DNA from: Cololabis saira
Lineage: Eukaryota; Chordata; Actinopteri; Beloniformes; Belonidae
Assembly (NCBI RefSeq): GCF_033807715.1
Contig: NC_084597.1
Coordinates: 11,286,843-11,350,842 of the forward strand
Direction of reading: 5' to 3'
Length of the DNA stretch: 64,000 bases
The stretch's first letter is position 1. The number at the start of each line of letters is the position of its first letter. The notes below the pieces were generated by a model, which saw only the letters and a list, made by a program, of their open reading frames with translations, was not told the origin of the DNA and did not search any database. Shown here piece after piece: positions 53,971 to 64,000 of this stretch. A program made the position numbers and the translations under genes.

Positions 53971-54568
53971 TAAAAAAAACAACTTTATTTTAAATAGGTT
54001 GAATCTGTCAGACTTGTTAGTGTGAAACAAAATATGTAAGAACTTGTTTTTCCACTGAACGACACGATGTACAAAGTTTGTATATATTTGGATAAAAGCA
54101 GAAGTTTTGTGAGTGGTTTAATCAAACCACGATAAATACTTCCTTGGACGAGGAAAGCGCCCAAACAAAGATTGAGTAATATAATCTTCTCTTTTTATGG
54201 TGGACCCTGCGATACCAAACAGCCACATTTTACTGAAGGCAAAACAATAAACACAAATGAATAACAGAACAGGAAAAAAAAAAGTACAAACATCCCAGAA
54301 AACAGCAGCAAAACCCCAAATGTAAGATTTTTGTTTTAGTTGCTGACCTTTTTATTCTGGAAAGTTGTTTTTTTTTTCTAACATGCACTTTTTTAAAAAG
54401 TGTAATTTCCTGAGGTGTTTTCTGTTAAATAGTGTGTTTTGCATCTTCAGACCGCCTTAGTTCACATCGACATATGATTTATCTCTTACCGCTCAGCAGG
54501 AATGGACTCCCTGTAACTGCATCATCAGCGTCTGATCTGTGAGATAATTTGCTCTCGTGTCTTATTAT

Positions 54569-55283
54569 CAGGGGCGAAAATCCCGTTTCATAGTTGGGGG
54601 GGACAATAAACAGTACAATTTTAGAGAATAAATCCAGGGGGGGACAAGGAATAAAAGTTTTAGCCTTCCTTTAATACAGCATTTTGACATTTTCAACTCT
54701 ATCTCGCAAACAGGCAGAAGACCTTTCTTAGAGTAATACAAAACAATGGTATTAGTGGAAGGTGGCAATAATACAGCACATCTGACACAATACACTGCAA
54801 AAACAAGAATATTTGTCTTATTTCTAGTTAAAATGTCTCATTTTTAGTTAAAAAAAAATCTCATTACACTTAAAACAAGACTCATCACTGGAAAAAAACT
54901 ATTTTCACCTGTTTCAAGTAGATTTTCAACTTAAAATAAGTAGAAAAGTCTGCCAGTGGAACAAGATTGTTTTGCTTAGAAGATAAATCTTGTCGCACTG
55001 GCAGATTTTTCTAATTATTTCAAGTGAAAATTTACTTGAAACAGGTGAAAATTGTCAAATAAGTTATTTTTCTGGTGATGACTCTTGTTTTAAGTGTAAT
55101 GAGATTTTACTGTTTATTATTATTTTCGGTTTCGGCCACAAATTTTCATTTTGGTGCATCACTACTAAATACTACTGCATTGTTCCAAAATTATTAATTC
55201 TGTCTCAAATTATTCTAGGGGGGGACAGCTTTACTAATGGGGGGGACTTGTCCCCCTGTCCCCCCCCGGGATTTTCGCCCCTG
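54569..55283. mobile_element. hAT-like MITE family B, copy 2
   Basis: CAGGGGCGAAAATCC / complement, perfect TSD CTTATTAT (54561-54568, 55284-55291). Confidence 0.9.
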
Positions 55284-55442
55284 CTTATTATCTTTATTTT
55301 ATTTTTTCAAATTTAGACAATTGGAAAACTTAAATTTGTTGAAAGATCTCCTAAGATGCAGAGTGATGCAAGGAGCTTTATGAATCATTTGAGTGGTGAT
55401 TCGTGTATTTTGTGATGTGTGTAGTAGCTCCAGGTGTTTAGT

Positions 55443-55448
55443 AAATAA
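55443..55448 (+). terminator. possible poly(A) signal
   Basis: AATAAA followed by a GT/CT-rich stretch in non-repeat sequence. It might end an unrecognised transcript. Its assignment is unknown. Confidence 0.25.
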
Positions 55449-55840
55449 AGTCTGTGCTACAGCTCACTTGCTCCTTGTTTTATTTCTTATACTCGACTGA
55501 GGTGGATGCTGCGCGCTCGTTAACGCCGGAAACATGTTACCATAATGTAATCAGTAAAAACCCACACTGTTTCCCATCACAGCCCCCCCACCACCGGTCA
55601 CATGATGCTCCACTTGCCACCACGCAGGACCAGAGGAGCTGGAGCAGCTCGGAGAGTAAAAAACTACTTCACACCGAGGCAGAACCGGCTTGTTTTTGGC
55701 CTGGACTGGATTTTATCATCTTTATTTTTTTATTTTTGTGACACTTTGAAGCTCCATATTCAGCTCACCACGCCCGGAGACGCGCAGCAGGGTTGGTTAA
55801 AAAAAAAGAAAAACTACAGTAAAGTTGGTCTGCACAGTTA

Positions 55841-56237
55841 TGCCGCGTTCCATTTGTCCTCGGAAGTGGGGATTTCCCAGTTCCGAGTTGGATTTTTCAA
55901 CTGGAACGCCCTTCGAAGTGGGATTTCCCACTGGAAAGTGGGAGAGTCTTCACCACCCCCGAGTTCAGATTCCAAGATGGCTGCCCCGGTTGTAAACAGT
56001 AGAAGAGAGCTCTGTAAAAATTCGTAGCACTTCATTCTAGTTTTGGTCACACTAAATCAGTCGTATACAAGTATTGTTCGGCATATATATGCTGCTATAG
56101 TGTAAATTAAATTTTTTCATGTGGTATATGCGAACTACAATCTTGTTTTCCTACTTTGTAACTGGGAACGCTGATAACTCGGCTGTGACGCCATTCCCAG
56201 TTCCCAGTTCCGACTTCCGAGGTAAATGGAACGCAGC
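55841..56237. mobile_element. TIR element upstream of the gnaq-like gene
   Basis: GCCGCGTTCCATTTGTCCTC and its near-complement (GAGGTAAATGGAACGCAGC) flank about 0.35 kb with internal GGATTTCCCA inverted motifs. Confidence 0.65.
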
Positions 56238-56244
56238 AATAGTT

Positions 56245-56432
56245 TCCCCTTTTAGAGAAGAGGAACGATGCAACACAGGCGGCTCTGAGCGCCGCACTTC
56301 CTTAAAAACCTTCATCTGAGGCTGAAAGTGTCTGAGCGTCGCTTGTTTATTGAGCTGTTTCCCGTCAGGTTGAATGGTGACGTTGATTATGCGTGTGTGT
56401 GTCGGAAGGTGCTTGTGCAGCGTGCAGGAGGA
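56245..56432 (+). promoter_or_regulatory. gnaq-like 5' leader / promoter-proximal region
   Basis: GC-richer sequence immediately upstream of the ATG, likely 5'UTR. A TIR element ends only about 195 nt upstream of the start codon. No start site can be assigned. Confidence 0.35.
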
Positions 56433-56568
56433 ATGACTCTGAGCTCCGCGGGGGCTTGCTGCCTCAGCCCCGAGGCCAAGGAAGCCCGCAGGATCAACGA
56501 CGAGATCGAGAGGCAGCTCCGCCGGGACAAGAAGGAGTCCCGACGGGAATACAAGCTCCTGCTGCTGG
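56433..56568 (+). CDS. gnaq: gnaq-like coding exon 1
   Basis: 136 nt, ending in phase 1 before GTGAGG. The residue count to the P-loop glycine (46) equals that of human GNAQ, which supports the chosen ATG. Confidence 0.9.
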
Positions 56569-59500
56569 GTGAGGGGACCACACCACACCGCCTCTCTCTG
56601 GGGAAGGACAAGTGGCTTCATTTAAAAAAAAGGAAATAAGTTTTCACTTTTTTTAAGTGTCAGGAAGAGGAAATTATTTTCAGTGTCAAAGTAAAATGTA
56701 ATAATGACTCAAACGCAACGCATGTCCCTGCATGTTACACAGCTGCTGTGGTTGTGTGTTTTTACCTGTGATTTTCTTCTTCCTTTCCTTAAGTTGGGTA
56801 TATAATATAAGCAGTACTCGAGTTGTAAAAAGAATTCAGGGGGGATGTGGATTTTATCATATGGGGACAGATAATTTGTGCTGATTACAAATATAATATA
56901 TTACAAATAATAGCACTGACCAAAACACCTGCAGAAATACTGCAGGAATGACATAGCAGCAGTTAAATGCAGCCTTCTGTAAGCTTTAAATATCCACTGG
57001 GCTTACATCAAATACATCAAAACACAACAATAAAAAACAGTTTTCTGAACTTATCAATATGATTCTGTCCTTCACAGGATAAGTAAAATGGATCACTGCA
57101 AAAACTCAAAATCTTAATAAGAATATTCGTCTTATTTCTGGTTAAAATGTCTCATTTTAGTAAAAAAAAATCTCATTACACTTAAAACAAGACTCATCAC
57201 TGGAAAAAGCAACAATTTTCACCTGTTTCAAGTAGATTTTCACTTGAAATAAGTAGAAAAATCTACCAGTGGAACAAGTTTTTTTTTTGCTTGTAATAAG
57301 AAGATAAAATCTTGTCCCAGTGGCAGATTTTCCTACTTATTTAAAGTGAAAATGTACTTGAAACGGGTAAAAATGGTCAAATAAGTTATTTTTCTGGTGA
57401 TTACTCTAAATGTTGAAATAGCAGTAAAACCACATTCATTGATGAAATGACATAAGGGATGGAAAGGGGGGATGGTAGTTTTACAGGGTGGATGATTTTG
57501 ACCGTTTTTATTTCAAGGGGGATGCCATCCCCCCTCCATCCCCCCTCAACTCCAGTACTGAATATAAGCAATATTATAATTGTTTGCATGTGAAGGATTT
57601 AGAATAAGTTCATCAGAATCAGGTTTCTTGGCCACGTCAGGTCAAACAAGACAGGGAATTTGACTCGGTTATTTTCGCTCACTGTACAGTAAATAGACAA
57701 ATGACAGCTCTTATTAACATATATACAATTTAAAAAAAAAAAGTGAAAGGTGCAGCAGTATGAGGTAGTCATATTTACCTCAGCCTATATACCTGAGTTT
57801 ACCTGAAATGATGATTAATTAAATACATTGATCCCCAAAGGGAGTTTATATGGTGTTAATGACTGAGGAAAATATGTAAGGAAGTAAAAAAAAAAAAAAA
57901 AAAAAAAAAATAGAATGTAATGTACTTCATTTATATATCACTTTACAACAGCCTTTTGGTTTAACCAAAGTGCTTTACAACAAGTAATAGATAAAAAAGG
58001 AGGATAAATAAGAACAATCAAAACAATAAAATACAACAAAATCTAACAAGATAAAAGTGTCATCACACTGAATGCTGGGTGTTAAAATCTTGAATAGGTG
58101 TTTTTTTAGCCCAGATTTAAAAATGCTGAGGTCAGAAATAAGCCGCTGGCAGGGCAATGGAGAAGGCTTGGTCCCCCCATTGTTTATATTCTTGACCTCA
58201 GGACTTCCAGCAAAAGTTGATCAGTTGACCTCAGAACTCTACCGGGGTTACGGACAGTTAAAAGCTCGGATAAATACAAAGGTGCGAGGGCATTAAGAGC
58301 TTTTAAAACCAACATTAAAAGTTTAAAATCAATCCTATAAAGGACGGGAAACCTATGAAGGGTGTGTTGTGCACACGTTTGTTAGTGTTGGTTGAAAGAC
58401 GCCCAGCAGCATGTTGGTTGAGTTGAGTGCAGGGCAATAGTCCAACCGTCGGCTAATTAGGGCACGGGCTGCCTTCTCCTGAAGAGGAAATGAGTTCAGC
58501 AATTTCTGCATTGTAGGTGTGGTTGTGGTTGAAATGCCAAGATCATCTCAGCTACATTGGAGTGTATCTCCTGACTGTGGTGTCACATGGCAGATAACTA
58601 CAGGTGAACTGTCTTAGGAGACAACATGGATGGGCACAGAGGTGTCAAAAGTATTCACATTCATTACTCAGGTAGAAGTATAGATACTAGAGTTTAAAAA
58701 TACTCCTGTAGAAGTTGAAGTATCAACTCAAGTTTTTTACTCAAGTAAAAGTATAAAAGTGCTGGTTTCAAAACTACTTAAAGTATAAAAGTAAAAGTAA
58801 TTTAAGTGGGAAAAAAGCCATTAAGGACAAAAGCCATTGAAAATGAATGCATCTTAGTATAATGCAAATATATTAAAGAACCATATATGTGTACTATTGA
58901 GCATTAACATGTGTTTCAGAGAGCAGGAGATATGATGACTAGTTGCCTATAAGTATTGTAATGGTGCAAAAAGTCAAACTTCAGAGGCATGTTATCATTT
59001 ATCCTAACCTTTATTGGAATGTACATCCAAGTTTAGTTGCAGGAATCTGAGGGAACGGATGTAAGAACAAAACTGGACAAGAACATCTGAAACAACCACA
59101 ACCAAATTCACTCTATCCGGATGGAGCAATTTAACTGGATAGTTTTTTTTAAAGGCCGAAATGAAATAGAGTAACGAGCTGTTTTTAAAATGTAAGGAGT
59201 AAAAAGTACAGATAATTGCGTGACAATGTAAGGAGTAAAAGTAAAAAGTTGTCTGAAAAATAATTACTCCAGTGAAGTATAGATAACCAAAATTTCTACT
59301 TAAGTAAGGTAACGAAGTATTTGTTACTTTGTTACTTGACACCTCTGGATGGCATTTGCATTCAGTTCAGCATCTGGGGTGCAGGGATGCACCTTCACGG
59401 TCGCCTGTGCAGGGGTTACACCATCTGCTGGTGGTAACCGCTGCAAGCACCTCTGGTTCAGGTCTGTCGCTGTGTTGAAGTCCACACAGATGTGCTGGAG

Positions 59501-62490
59501 CCCCGTATTAAAAAAAAACAAAACATGATACTACTCATTAGGGCTGGGCGATATATATATAAAGTCATATCTCGATATTTTCTAGCTGAATGGCGATACT
59601 CGATATATATCGATATTTTTTTCTGTGCCATAATTGGGGTTTCCCCCCAAAGCATTATAGCATAGCATCTCTGTTAGCTTCATTTTTTTCTGAGGCAAAC
59701 CCTTAAAAAAACAGTCAGTTTTAATACAAAGCCTCGTGCCAAATGTCACACAGGTTCATTTATTAACAGAGGTCTGCACAATATCAAAATGTATAAAACA
59801 AATGAAATAAAAAATAAACTGCCTGCATATATAGAATAAAAATGCTTCTTGAATAAAATAAAACAAATATCCCTTTCCTGCATAACAATTAAATTAAAAT
59901 ACACTGTGCAATTAATACAATGTAGACAGTAACAGGCAGACTTTTCCACTGAGGTTGACAGTTGTGCAAATAACAAAACATTTGTGCAAATCTCAAATAA
60001 AACATTCAAGTCAATTTGTCACAAAATAAGCTACATCAAAATCATAAAAAAATAAAAAATAAAAAAATTACATTTTTTTTTCTTTTAAATCGATATAAAC
60101 GATATTGTCTCGTACCATATTGCATTTGAAAATATATCGATATATATTAAAATCTCGATATATCGCCCAGCCCTACTACTCATCTCTCCCACCTCCTTGC
60201 AATCTCTCACTGCACATGACGAGTTAAGGGTGGGAAACGGTCAAAACCTCTTTCGTAACACCCTCAAACTCTCCTTTTCAGCTCAGTTGCATTTCAGTTC
60301 CTTTTCCGATCACTTGAAAGCTCAGCCTGCTGCTTTCACACGGTAAACAACTTTCTTCGTTGCCACAGTTACCCATCAAAAAGAAATGTTAAAATGTGCC
60401 AGATTTACCGGTAGAAGTCCTCCAGACGGAGCAGCATCCAAACCAGTGTGGGGGGGAAAGTTTTGTAACCATAGTTAAACTTAATAATAATAATTTCAGG
60501 AAGAAATAAAGAATCTTGGATGGAGCCCAAATACAAATACACAAGAAAAAAGGAAAAGTGATAGTTTTGAAGCTGAACATAAAATGATAAATCTATCTAT
60601 GAAAAAGATCTTTTTGTGTATTACTATATTCTATTCCCATCAGCTAAAGTCAGGCTAATTTTAATGGTTTTAAATGCACATTGTTAGTTCTGTTTAGTTG
60701 TTTCCAAACCACGTATTCATGATACCACACAGAGATGCAGCGGACGACTGGAATAATATTGGGTTCTTAGTAGGGATGGGTGGTATGGACTAAAAAATGT
60801 ATCACGATAATTTCTGGCATTTATCCCGATAACGATAAAAAAAATACCAATACAAAAACGTCATCAACGGGATTCTTTCNNNNNNNNNNNNNNNNNNNNN
60901 NNNNNNNNNNNNNNNNNNNNNNNNNNNNNNNNNNNNNNNNNNNNNNNNNNNNNNNNNNNNNNNNNNNNNNNNNNNNNNNNNNNNNNNNNNNNNNNNNNNN
61001 NNNNNNNNNNNNNNNNNNNNNNNNNNNNNNNNNNNNNNNNNNNNNNNNNNNNNNNNNNNNNNNNNNNNNNNNNNNNNNNNNNNNNNNNNNNNNNNNNNNN
61101 NNNNNNNNNNNNNNNNNNNNNNNNNNNNNNNNNNNNNNNNNNNNNNNNNNNNNNNNNNNNNNNNNNNNNNNNNNNNNNNNNNNNNNNNNNNNNNNNNNNN
61201 NNNNNNNNNNNNNNNNNNNNNNNNNNNNNNNNNNNNNNNNNNNNNNNNNNNNNNNNNNNNNNNNNNNNNNNNNNNNNNNNNNNNNNNNNNNNNNNNNNNN
61301 NNNNNNNNNNNNNNNNNNNNNNNNNNNNNNNNNNNNNNNNNNNNNNNNNNNNNNNNNNNNNNNNNNNNNNNNNNNNNNNTATCTCGATATTTTTTCTGTG
61401 CCTTAATTGGGGTTTCCCCCAAAGCATTATAGCATAGCATCTCTGTTAGCTTAATTTTTTCTGAGGCAAACCCTTAAAAAACAGTCAGTTTTAATACAAA
61501 GCCTCGTGCCAAATGTCACACAGGTTCCTTTATTAACAGAGGTCTGCACAATATCAAAATGTATAAAACAAATGAAATAAAAATAAACTGCCTGCATATA
61601 TAGAATAAAAATGCTTCTTGAATAAAATAAAACAAATATCCCTTTCCTGCATAACAATTAAATTAAAATACACTGTGCAATTAATACAATGTAGACAGTA
61701 ACAGGCAGACTTTTCCACTGAGGTTGACAGTTGTGCAAATAACAAAACATTTGTGCAAATCTCAAATAAAACATTCAAGTCAATTTGTCACAAAATAAGC
61801 TATATCAAAATCATTAAAAAAAAAAAAAAAGATTTTTTTTTTTTAAATCGATATAAACGATATTGTCTCGTACCATATCGTGTTTGAAAATATATCGATA
61901 TATACTAAAATCTCGATATATCGCCCAGCCCTAAATGTACTTTATCTATATATCACTTTACAACAGCCTTTTGGTTTACCAAAGTGCTTTACAGCAAGTA
62001 ATATATAAAAAAGGAGGATAAATAGAACAATCAAAACAATAAAATACAAGTGCACTGCAACAACATTTAAGATCTGAAATGAATCTCCCACCTCAAAGCA
62101 CTTTTGGTTCTGCAGTGAGCTTTTATTGAAAGGGTGCGGTCTCAATAAGTTCAATAAGGACCGATGGGCTCGGGGCTCAGAAAAAAACAGCAAGGTTATA
62201 AAGTTTTGAGAAATGTAGAAGTGTCTTGTACTTATTTAAAACGGGTCTGTTCTTTGAGTTTATGTGTTTTCTATGTAGTGACATTATGTATCTGATGGTG
62301 TCCAGGAACTGGTGAGAGTGGAAAGAGCACTTTCATCAAACAGATGAGGATCATCCACGGCTGTGGATACTCCGAAGAGGACAGGAGAGGTTTCACGCGA
62401 CTGGTTTACCAGAACATCTTAACAGCCATGCAAGCTATGATCCAGGCCATGGACACTTTACAGATCCCCTTCAAATATGAATACAACGAG
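56433..62490 (+). CDS. gnaq: Gq/11-class G-protein alpha subunit, gnaq-like, exons 1-2 (partial)
   Basis: A heterotrimeric G-protein alpha subunit of the Gq class, which couples GPCRs to phospholipase C-beta at the inner plasma membrane. Exon 1 (56433-56568) encodes [20 protein letters not shown], then [20 protein letters not shown] and KLLLL. C9 and C10 are the Gq palmitoylation sites. Exon 2 (62306-62490) encodes the P-loop GTGESGKST (46-54), IKQMRIIHG and [20 protein letters not shown]. The phases close (321 nt, 107 codons). The MTLxS start and KYEYN segment favour gnaq or gna11 over gna14, and linkage to hnrnpk/ntrk2 favours gnaq. RREYK, where RRELK is usual, and several other changes make it a somewhat divergent member. 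Remaining exons lie beyond the window. Confidence 0.88.
56812..57560. mobile_element. hAT-like MITE family A, copy 5
   Basis: Perfect TSD AATATAAG (56804-56811, 57561-57568), in gnaq-like intron 1. Confidence 0.9.
57600..58560. repeat. retroposon 3' fragments
   Basis: Contains antisense LINE-type motifs (TCAGAATCAGGTTTCTTGGC; CACTTTACAACAGCCTTTTG; CAAAGTGCTTTACAAC) and a poly(A) run at about 57886-57911. The boundaries are uncertain. Confidence 0.45.
58637..59347. mobile_element. hAT-like element family K
   Basis: Termini CAGAGGTGTCAAAAGTA and TTACTTGACACCTCTG. The flanks GATGGGCA and GATGGCAT are a near match. The body of TACTCAAGTAAAAGTA motifs resembles family I. Confidence 0.7.
59539..60175. 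mobile_element. hAT-like family D, copy 3
   Basis: Perfect TSD CTACTCAT (59531-59538, 60176-60183). Confidence 0.9.
60184..60770. other. gnaq-like intron, nothing recognised
   Basis: No coding or repeat signal that I can support. Confidence 0.35.
60771..60879. mobile_element. hAT-like family C, left part only
   Basis: Begins TAGGGATGGGTGGTATGG and is cut by the assembly gap at the point where the TTTC tract would begin. Confidence 0.8.
60880..61379. other. assembly gap (500 N)
   Basis: Exactly 500 unknown bases, a conventional placeholder length. It lies between a family C left end and a family D body. Confidence 0.98.
61380..61933. mobile_element. hAT-like family D, copy 4, left end lost in gap
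   Basis: Matches the family D interior and right terminus ATATCGCCCAGCCCTA. Confidence 0.85.
61934..62060 (-). repeat. retroposon 3' fragment
   Basis: CACTTTACAACAGCCTTTTG and CAAAGTGCTTTACAGC repeat the motif seen at about 57938-57980. Confidence 0.5.
62306..62490 (+). CDS. gnaq: gnaq-like coding exon 2 with P-loop
   Basis: 185 nt, phase 1 to 0, between GGTGTCCAG and GTAGGA. It contains the Walker A motif and switch-preceding helix sequence typical of Gq. K52 is the phosphate-binding lysine. Confidence 0.93.
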
Positions 62491-63317
62491 GTAGGACTGA
62501 GAGCCGTTTCTTTTTTCTTTGCTGCATCACTCGGGGGGAGATTGGGAAAGAGGTTTCACCACACACTGTCCCGCAGAAGCATGTGAACAGTTTACTTGCA
62601 CAGCCTGCACCGTATTTTACTGTGTACTCTTGGGTGAAGTACTTCTAGTGATTTGTACGTGTTTAGTTTTTGCAATACAGCTTGCCAGAGAGTGTTGTCC
62701 ATTTACAGAGCAGGTTGTCTTTTTGAAGTATGCACGCAGGCTTGTAAAGACCAAGGATTCCCTATTAATCGTCCAGGAATTTGCAGCAGTCATATAAACA
62801 GCGGGAGCTTATTAATCACTTAAATTTGCTGGCTGACACAACTATGTAACAGTTAAACAGTGAACCAGTTAATGCTCCTCATGATGGAGGTCAAGTCTGA
62901 TTTAGTATGCAAGTTGCATATTTGTTCATAGGGAAGATGGGGCTCTGTGGAAGCTTAAAGGACTCAGGATTTCTAACTTTCTACGTTTCTAACTCGGTAT
63001 CCAGATACTGGTGTGATTTCTTCAACAAGGTAATGGCTCTGTTCAAAATTAGTATGCAAATGTATCCAGTATGGAGTTTCCTGGAATATGTTGTACCGTG
63101 CATCTGCACTGCTTTCTTTGAACAATCCAACAATGCAGTGAAGCGAGCCTGTGTCTGTCATATAGGGAGTATCTAATTAGTGAGAAAGAGGCTGACTAGG
63201 CCTGTCACAACAATTAGGTCATCCGTTTTATCGTATGATACATGGACATGACTTCCGTCATCTTTCCGCCTTTCAGTCTCTCTATAATTATATTTACATG
63301 TGTGTTTTTGCAAGTAA
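62491..63317 (+). other. gnaq-like intron 2, no exon found
   Basis: The third coding exon of the G-alpha gene is not in the remaining window. No other gene recognised. Confidence 0.45.
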
Positions 63318-63360
63318 GTTTGTGTGTATATATATGTGTGTGTATACATACATATGTATA

Positions 63361-63412
<52 letters not shown>
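63318..63412. repeat. GT/TA/CA compound microsatellite
   Basis: Alternating purine-pyrimidine runs, adjoining an inverted-repeat element. Confidence 0.95.
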
Positions 63413-63414
63413 AG

Positions 63415-63771
63415 ACTGTCTCAGAAAATTAGAATATTGTGATTTTTTGTAATGCAATTACAAAAACAAAAATGTCATACATTCTGGATTCATTACAAAT
63501 CAACTGAAATATTGCAAGCCTTTTATTATTTTAATATTGCTGATCATGGCTTACAGCTTAAGAAAACTCAAATATCCTATCTCAAAAAATTAGAATATTC
63601 TGGGAATCTTAATCTTAAACTGTAAGCCATAATCAGCAATATTAAAATAATAAAATGCTTGCAATATTTCAGTTGATTTGTAATGAATCCAGAATGTATG
63701 ACATTTTTTTTTTTAATTATATTACAGAAAATAAAGAACTTCATCACAATATTCTAATTTTCTGAGACAGT
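63415..63771. mobile_element. long inverted-repeat MITE
   Basis: ACTGTCTCAGAAAATTAGAA and its complement bound a nearly full-length palindrome of about 170-nt arms (GTCATACATTCTGGATTCAT in both). The element has a second internal AAAATTAGAATATTC motif. Typical fish non-autonomous DNA element. Confidence 0.8.
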
Positions 63772-63854
63772 CCTGTATATGTGTGTGTTTGTGTGTGTGT
63801 GTGTGTGTGTATATCTACATGTTTTTAATAATAATAATAATAATATTAAATACA

Positions 63855-64000
63855 TTAAATACGGTTTTAGAGAAATGGCGAGACTTAATGGAACAAGTAA
63901 AAGAAATGGAGCAATTAACATATAAAATCAGAGGAAATCTTGGGATGAGACACATGCTGTGGGCTAAATGGGAGAGCTATATAAAAAATGGGGGTGAAAT
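63855..64000 (+). pseudogene. possible LINE fragment at window edge
   Basis: An open frame encodes EKWRDLMEQVKEMEQLTYKI then WAKWESYIKNGG, resembling the end of L1/Tx1-type ORF2 proteins. The call is weak because the frame runs off the window. Confidence 0.35.

Noticed and set aside
55602..56027. 141-codon frame upstream of the gnaq-like gene
   Set aside because: It runs through a TIR element boundary and has no domain; judged chance.
60780..61440. About 200-codon frames across the gap
   Set aside because: They consist mainly of unknown bases; the flanks are MITE sequence.

Overview
The window is vertebrate genomic DNA, almost certainly from a spiny-rayed teleost fish. It has split genes with short GT-AG introns, AT-rich non-coding DNA, and a very high load of fish-type miniature DNA transposons, LINE 3' ends and microsatellites. 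Three genes are present, in the neighbourhood known from human 9q21: ntrk2 (TrkB), hnrnpk and a Gq-class alpha subunit (gnaq-like). Nothing here looks bacterial or viral.

Layout. (1) 2270-19699, minus strand: eleven coding exons of ntrk2, from the signal peptide through the LRR and Ig domains and stalk to the transmembrane segment. The kinase exons lie beyond the left edge. The reading frame closes at every junction (1297 nt, 432 codons plus 1 nt). (2) 19700-24600: the ntrk2 upstream region with paired CRE-like sites, then repeats. (3) 24600-50427, plus strand: hnrnpk, with a GC-rich promoter/5'UTR candidate and fourteen coding exons. These sum to 1266 nt (421 residues plus stop) and encode three KH domains, an RGG/proline-rich middle and the conserved C-terminus. 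(4) 50882-53260: a decayed piggyBac element. (5) 56433-62490 and beyond, plus strand: coding exons 1 and 2 of a Gq/11-class G-alpha gene; the rest lies past the right edge. A 500-N assembly gap sits at 60880-61379.

Between the exons nearly everything is mobile-element debris. I assigned labels A-K to hAT-like non-autonomous elements by their termini; most copies are bracketed by identical or near-identical 8-bp target-site duplications (TSDs). Other elements have 6-bp TSDs (two copies), 3-bp TSDs (two copies), or TTAA flanks (piggyBac-like). There are also LINE fragments, one with a 16-bp TSD. Nested insertions are common.

The three genes are not an operon and share no pathway step that the sequence shows. 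TrkB is a BDNF/NT-4 receptor, hnRNP K a nucleic-acid-binding regulator and Gq a GPCR transducer. Their grouping reflects conserved synteny. The most unusual items are a microsatellite-carrying hAT-like family, a 6-bp-TSD family with an internal minisatellite, a palindromic core shared by two TIR families, a probable GC-AG last intron in hnrnpk, and several transposons inserted within tens of bases of splice sites.
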